64,000 bases of DNA, taken from NCBI GenBank assembly GCA_037954235.1, contig JBBMOA010000017.1, forward strand, positions 20,570,027-20,634,026. Direction: 5' to 3'. Both the position numbers and the translations under genes were made by a program. This stretch comes from Aulostomus chinensis. Lineage: Eukaryota; Chordata; Actinopteri; Syngnathiformes; Aulostomidae. Under the pieces are notes generated by a model. That model saw nothing but the letters and a program-made list of their open reading frames with translations, was not told where the DNA came from and did not search any database. Below are positions 58,470 to 64,000 of the stretch, one piece after another. The first letter of the stretch is position 1; the number at the start of each line of letters is the position of its first letter.

Positions 58470-61150
58470 GACTCGTCTTTTGACATGAGCCGTCAACACA
58501 TTCATGGTAAAGAATAATGATTAAATGGAATAGTGCCTAGTTAGACCCATGCACACCCTCAGCTTTTTAATAGAGAGCTTTGAGTAATAAGTGGACGGCA
58601 GCTACTCTAACAGATATTAATAGAAAGCGACATAAACGGATAAAAATAAAATTGTTACTTCCTGTTTAACTCTGGTCTGAGATGCGCTTGTGGTTTTGTA
58701 TGTAACTGTGACCATCATTGTTGCCCTCTATTTACTCATGTATTTCAATTTAAATGTTGTGAATGCTTCTCATGGCCAGTATGTGCCATAAATTTTAGAT
58801 AAAAATCACATTAAATTAAAGATAACGTTTGTATTATTATATGAACTCATCGATAAGAGCAGACCGTGTATTTATTTATGAACATTAATGTGTGTTTATC
58901 ACATGCTGTGGATCAAACATGGCTTCGTTTGTGAGAGAAATGACTCTGACCGTGTCTTGGCTGAGCTCTCGGTCTCCACAGGACCGCTCAGGTCCATGTC
59001 TGGGACTCTGCAGCTGGTCTGAGACAGGAAAGATGCTCCCCCCGGGCCCTGGGCAGATGGTACAGTCTCTGGAGCAGATGTTGACAGCCAGCGCTCACAG
59101 TCTGTCTTCGGCCAGATGCAATGCACGGTCCCACACAGCAAGGCCGAGGTTTGGCCCACAGCGGCGCTCACCTGACAACCAACCTGCTCCTGACTCCAGC
59201 TGCACTGCCCAGAACACACCTCGTCGTGGCTGCGGCTCTGCCACAGGCCTCCCCTGGGGGGTGGGGGGTGTAGTGTTGAGCTGCAAGGGGACCGGTGTCA
59301 CTTTCCTCTCTGCTTGGTGCTTGAGACGGAACATATTTCCTGTCACAATATTGTCTTAAAGTATGAGGCACGGATGTACACTGAAATATCAGACAGTGTT
59401 ACTCTTGCGTAGAGGCTGTGGTTAGGTGGATCCAGGTCAAGAACACCTAGAAATTACAGTTTAGAGAAGCACATAAATGGAATCCAGTCACTGTTTCATT
59501 CATTATTTATTAGATTCACTGTAATTTTCACGTTATTGTCTATCACGTCTAACCCTTGTGGTGTAAAGGATGTGGTGACAGACACTGGAGTAGTGACTGA
59601 CAGAAAGTGCAGGCTGGTTTTTATGAAGGTGAGCGGTTTTAGTCCAGCGTGACAGAGGTCAAGAAACTGGTTCAACCTGTGACATGGAGGACATGGAGCA
59701 TAACCTCCACAGCTGAGTACATGTAGACTTTTCTGAGCTAAATAAATGGTACTCTCTTTCTCTTGGTGACAGACATATATAGTAAAACTTTTATATAATG
59801 TTCTTGTACACTAATTTATACATGTAATGTGAAGAAAGTCTTCTGTAGCCTCAGTCAGAGAAGTGTTTGACTTTGGGGATCAAAGTTGTCCTCCTGTTTT
59901 ACTTCCAACAAACACCCACACAGACAAATTACAGCGTTGTTGAAATGTATGAACTTATCCATCACTTTTACTTAAATTTCAAAATCTGCTTACATAAAAT
60001 AGGCTTATAAACATGAGGATTAAACCTAAACGTGTCAAGGAGGTTCATTTGGACCGGGAGCGCCATCTAGCGATATTGATGATGATTAAACACGTGAACA
60101 TCAGATGTTTGTTCCAAATCAACGGGCTTCAGGCTCATTTTGCATTGGATTCGACAACTGGAAGTAGGCTGAAATCAAACGGATTTAATTCCCTCTCCAC
60201 CCTTAACGTTTATTAACAGCAATTATTCAACTTTCTTTGAGTTCTAAAGGCCTTGTTACTCCCTGACATCTGGGCTAATTGATTTGAACTGTTTCAGCAG
60301 GTCGTCACACAGAGGCAATTTTCATATTTGCCAAATTTCTCACGTAAACGCTGCTGTGCGTCTCGTCCCGTCCGGCTTTGACGCCGTCAAACAGGATAAA
60401 CAGAAGTCCCGTCCGCGGCGAACAGATAGACACAAAGATCGTTTATGAATGAGATGATGAGTGACCACTTTGTTTGAGAGTCCGACGTGGTCTGCAAAAA
60501 AGTTCTGATTTATTTGTTGTTACATGACTTTTTTTTTTTTGGTTCTAATTAAGCAACAACAACCCCCCCCCCACCCCCCCAGCAAACTATATACACCTTA
60601 ACATTTACCACCATACTTAAATGAATCATATTGCAACTGCAGAACAGATGAAGATTCATAACTTGAATTGTTATCAATAGAAAATAATAAATCGTGTCCA
60701 TGAAAGCATCATGGGAATAATTTTTTTTAAAGATAAACAGAATAATACATCTTTACGTATGCATCTGTGTGCACAAATGAAATGACAAAACCTAAAAACA
60801 GAATATAGTAGTTTATATGCAAACGAAATAAGACAACAACAAAAAAAAACACACAAGAATATATATATATGCGCACAAAAACTAAAACAAAACAAAACAT
60901 AAAATCCCTAAATTTGCTCGGATTTTCAGATAACAACAGAAAGAAACGCTTTAAAAAAAAAAGAAGTAAAAATAGTACCAGTGGGCGTGTCCATCCTCTT
61001 TTCCCCTCCATGAGAGGCTTTCCTGCGTCCCGGTCCCTACGCAGAGTGAGACCTCTTTCCTCTTCACCACCTTCATTTTGCCCCTGAAGGTGCTTGTCAA
61101 GCTACGTCATCGTGTGGGGAGACGAGGCGTTGGAGAGTTTCGGTCGTTTG
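58470..61150. other. Intergenic region akt1 - cep170b
   Basis: AT-rich DNA with one distinct GC-rich island at 58940-59330 bearing long open frames on both strands. A CTCF-like core (12 of 14, reverse) is at 60060-60073. No gene was recognised. Confidence 0.55.
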
Positions 61151-61199
61151 TCACTCCCCGAGGAGAGGAGGAGGGAAAAAAAAATTAAATAAAAAGAGG

Positions 61200-61330
61200 G
61201 TGTGAACGAAGTTTACCTGTCCAGTGTCACCTGGTGCTGTGCACATACATGTTGGTCGTCGGAGCTCATCTGCTGGTTAGGACGTTCAACACTGGCTTCC
61301 CTCAGGACTAAGGCGGAGAAGGCGATAAAG
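61200..61330 (+). other. cep170b: Candidate cep170b 5' non-coding exon
   Basis: The coding exon at 62015 is preceded by an acceptor, so a leader exon is needed. The GC-richer sequence here ends at a donor, GATAAAG|GTAGGCT, at 61331. A second strong donor, GAG|GTGAGT at 61705, is an alternative. A CRE-like TACGTCA lies upstream near 61104. Confidence 0.4.
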
Positions 61331-62014
61331 GTAGGCTGAAGTTCGGAGAAGAAAATCACTAAGAAAAAAAAAAGCCCGTTTTCGGTCCAGTCGGTGGTTC
61401 GTTTACCTCAAGCATGAAAAAAATACCACCGGAACAACCGAGTCCGGTGTGATTTTAAAATGACATTATACCGCCTTTTAGTGATAGTAAATAAGCTGTC
61501 ACTTCAGATATGAAGTCGGGTATGAGGCTAATGTTTATATAGCTACAGCGCTAAGTTAGCCGAGGTTACAGGAAGTTAAAACACTGCAAGTTTGCTAGCT
61601 ACCCCAGTACACCACATTGCAACAGGTTTCCCAGGGAACACTCTTTTTATTTTCTCTTTTCTCTCTTTTTATTTAAACTGTGTTTAATGGTCTTCGTCAG
61701 TGAGGTGAGTGTGAACAAGTTAAATTATTTGGAAACCTGCCCCACTCTTACCTGGGCGGCTGTCATACATTTAAGGGGATATTTAAGTGATTTTCTTTTT
61801 GTTGAAAGTAGTATCACTGTCAGACCGGTTGGTTGTTCAAACTGCTCCAGCTCAGGTGAGGTGAGAACTTCCTCTTTGTGTTGAAGGGTATAAAAGAGCG
61901 TTGGATTAGCTGGCATTGTTCAGTAACTTGGGTATTGAATTTTTTGAATTAAGCATGCCTCTAATTGTCCTTAAATGTGTTTGTTTGTTTGTTGTTGTTT
62001 TTTTCCTTCCTCAG

Positions 62015-62152
62015 GATGCAAAGCAGATTCTGACTCGTGGCCCCAGAATGAGTGTGACATCATGGTTTCTGGTCAGCAGCTCTGGCACACGCCACCGGTT
62101 GCCACGGGAGATGATCTTTGTAGGCCGGGATGATTGCGAGTTAATGCTGCAG
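62015..62152 (+). CDS. cep170b: cep170b, first coding exon (start of FHA domain), partial
   Basis: This is the start of centrosomal protein 170B, a microtubule-associated paralogue of CEP170. The exon begins after CCTTCCTCAG at 62014. Translation starts at ATG 62048 and runs 35 residues, MSVTSWFLVSSSG and RHRLPREMIFVGRDDCELML plus Gln, to the donor at 62153. This is the N-terminus of the forkhead-associated domain; the rest lies beyond the window's end. MSVTSWFLVSSSG and the position after AKT1 favour 170B over CEP170. No later coding exon was found up to 64000. A short uORF, MQSRF then stop, at 62016-62033 precedes the start. Confidence 0.88.
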
Positions 62153-64000
62153 GTGTGTGTGACCTTGTATATTTAAGGGTGTGTGTCCGTGTGAGAGGTT
62201 GACACAGTAAAAAGCATGGCGTCATGTGGATTCAAACAGGTCTTGGCTGTAATCTGTCAAAAATATTCGTGCTGCTCCATTTCACAGATGTCTGAGAGGA
62301 AATCTAGACAGTAAATATGTGTCAAACTCCAGCCTGAGGCCCCGTGGATGCTTTACGTTTGAAACCCGCTGATGGCGCCTTTATACAAAGTCATCCAGGC
62401 CAGCCTTTCAAACAATGATTTAAAACAGCTCAGGAATTCCTCTTGTGTTGCTTCCCATCCTCTGTCAAAACACAATTCCTCTCTGGTCGTTCGGATCACA
62501 TTTTCCATCCATTTTCTCTTCACTCTGTATTTTAGAGAAGAAGAGACGCCTCTGGAAAAGTTGTTTACATTTTCTTCAGGCAGAGTTCAGAGAATTCGGA
62601 CCGCACAGTTTTTTTTCAGATTGAAGCGTTGCTCATGTCTACATTTAGATGGAGCCGGATCCTGGAAAAACCTCAGCTTCTCCCAGTCTGAAGCGATTTT
62701 TCTGTCGGGGCTGCGTCCCTGCTTGGCACGCCATCTCTTTCTGCTCCAAACTCTTTAATCTTCAGATTTTTATCATAGCTCAGTGTTTTTTTTTGTGTCG
62801 TAGTCTAACCACAGTTGAATGTCTGTAACTTATCTGTGACAATCCCATTTGGCGCACACATCCTAGATGGGAATTTAGTGGAGTTCCATCCATGAGTATT
62901 CCCTGGGGCTTGAATGTTTGGACTTTCCATGACAACTGTTGTTTGAATGTCCGTTTCTCTGCGACCAGTAATTAGACCGCACGCCTCCTTCATTCATGGT
63001 GTTCCCATGTTGTCTCGAGTATTTACTGTTTCCTAGTGCTACGGCGAACTTTTTCTCTCTGATAATGTGGGTAAAGTGGAGCCAGACATCCATCACGGTT
63101 GTGGATATCTGCACGGTTAACCTCATCATGGAGGTAAACTGTGTAATGAACCCTCTGCTGCTGGCAGGCCCGTCCTCTGAGTGGACACATAGCGTGTGAA
63201 TGCTGCTTATCCTAGTTAGAGGCTGGTGTAGAAGAGCTTAGTCTGTCCCTAAATGGACAATTGAACGGTAATTTTGCAAATGAGTTTGGCAGTCGCCCTC
63301 AATCTGGGTAATGTTTGTGATGAGGAGGCCCTGAGTGGTTAATGAGCGGAGAGGAAGAAGAGGGAGTCAGGCTGAATCACTCACACAGGTTGCATGTCAT
63401 TGATGAATGCTGCTTTAGACAGAAGCAGGTTGGCTGTGTGCACAAGGACAGTGGGAGATTATTAACTATAACTATAATGAGCAAGTTCTTAGTGTCACAC
63501 TGTAGTTTTATGTTTTCATTTCAGAGGGACGTACTTCATAATCTGAATATCTCACCCTCTGGAGGGGAAAAATAATGAGCCCCGCAGTATGCAACCAAGG
63601 CTTGATTTCACTAGATCAGCAGATTGTTGTGGTTATTAGTTGCTTGAAAGCTAAATTGATGTTGTGCATTTTTACCTTAATCATTATCAAAGTGTGTTTT
63701 CATCATATATCATGATTATCATTTTAATATATCCCCTTGTTCTTCTAATTTTACTTTCCACTACCACCACTATGTACGATGGAGTCTTAATCTCTCTTCT
63801 CGCTTGCTTAGATTATTGTGTTTTTGCCCTCAAGCTGAATTAGATTGGATAAAGTAACTTGGAAAAACAAAACAAAATACAACTAAAGACAGAAATAGAC
63901 AAAAGATAAACCTACAACGCATTCAACAAACCCCATGATTGGGCCAAAGGAAAAGGGAAGAAAACAGGATAGCGGACAAGAAGAAACAAAAATTAGTCTA
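62153..64000 (+). other. cep170b: cep170b intron (runs off the window)
   Basis: The donor GTGTGT follows the first coding exon. I looked for the next expected coding block of the FHA domain and did not find it, so the intron is at least 1.85 kb. No repeat or RNA gene was recognised. Confidence 0.6.

Noticed and set aside
1..64000. tRNA, rRNA and known microRNA genes
   Set aside because: No full tRNA cloverleaf or rRNA sequence was found by eye. The tRNA-like boxes at 32460-32605 and 43625-43800 are better explained as SINE remnants. MicroRNA hairpins cannot be judged reliably without folding.

Overview
The window is vertebrate nuclear DNA, almost certainly from a teleost fish. It has split genes with GT-AG introns, long untranslated regions, very many (CA)n/(TG)n microsatellites, and degenerate copies of dispersed repeats typical of fish genomes. 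No bacterial operon, phage, CRISPR array or intact transposase gene was seen. The species cannot be named from the sequence alone.

Six protein-coding genes are supported, in the order inf2 (+, 3' part only) - adss1 (+) - siva1 (+) - zbtb42 (-) - akt1 (+) - cep170b (+, first coding exon only). This is the gene set of human 14q32.33. From memory, the human order is INF2, ADSS1, SIVA1, AKT1 (-), ZBTB42 (+), CEP170B, so the zbtb42/akt1 pair looks inverted as a block relative to human. The exon junctions of inf2, adss1, akt1 and siva1 were worked out base by base and keep frame. The adss1 model gives 456 residues and the akt1 model 473.

Layout: 1-3630 is the end of inf2 (FH2 end, WH2/DAD, acidic tail, 3'UTR). 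3858-7992 is adss1, muscle-type adenylosuccinate synthetase. 8500-11640 is siva1 with its promoter and 3' region. 11640-16640 is intergenic and rich in microsatellites. About 16650-23500 is zbtb42 on the minus strand, with a probable long 3'UTR, a single coding exon and a GC-rich 5' region. 23500-33167 is the region between the divergent zbtb42 and akt1, holding a candidate akt1 5' exon and a tRNA-derived SINE. 33168-58446 is akt1, with a 12.6 kb first intron after the start-codon exon. 58450-61100 is intergenic. 61200-64000 is the 5' end of cep170b.

The genes share a neighbourhood, not a pathway: actin assembly (inf2), purine nucleotide synthesis (adss1), apoptosis signalling (siva1), transcriptional repression (zbtb42), PI3K-dependent signalling (akt1) and a centrosomal/microtubule protein (cep170b).

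The most interesting signals are: (1) an open reading frame running through the last inf2 donor into a short hydrophobic tail, which would make a tail-anchored formin isoform; (2) a stop codon at the siva1 exon 3/4 junction, followed by what looks like the remnant of the conserved Cys-x-x-Cys C-terminus; (3) a GC-AG intron required to keep akt1 in frame; (4) a microsatellite that forms the polypyrimidine tract of the last adss1 intron; (5) a long imperfect inverted repeat with (CA)n/(TG)n arms in akt1 intron 1; (6) a set of CTCF-like cores, mostly convergent, around zbtb42/akt1.
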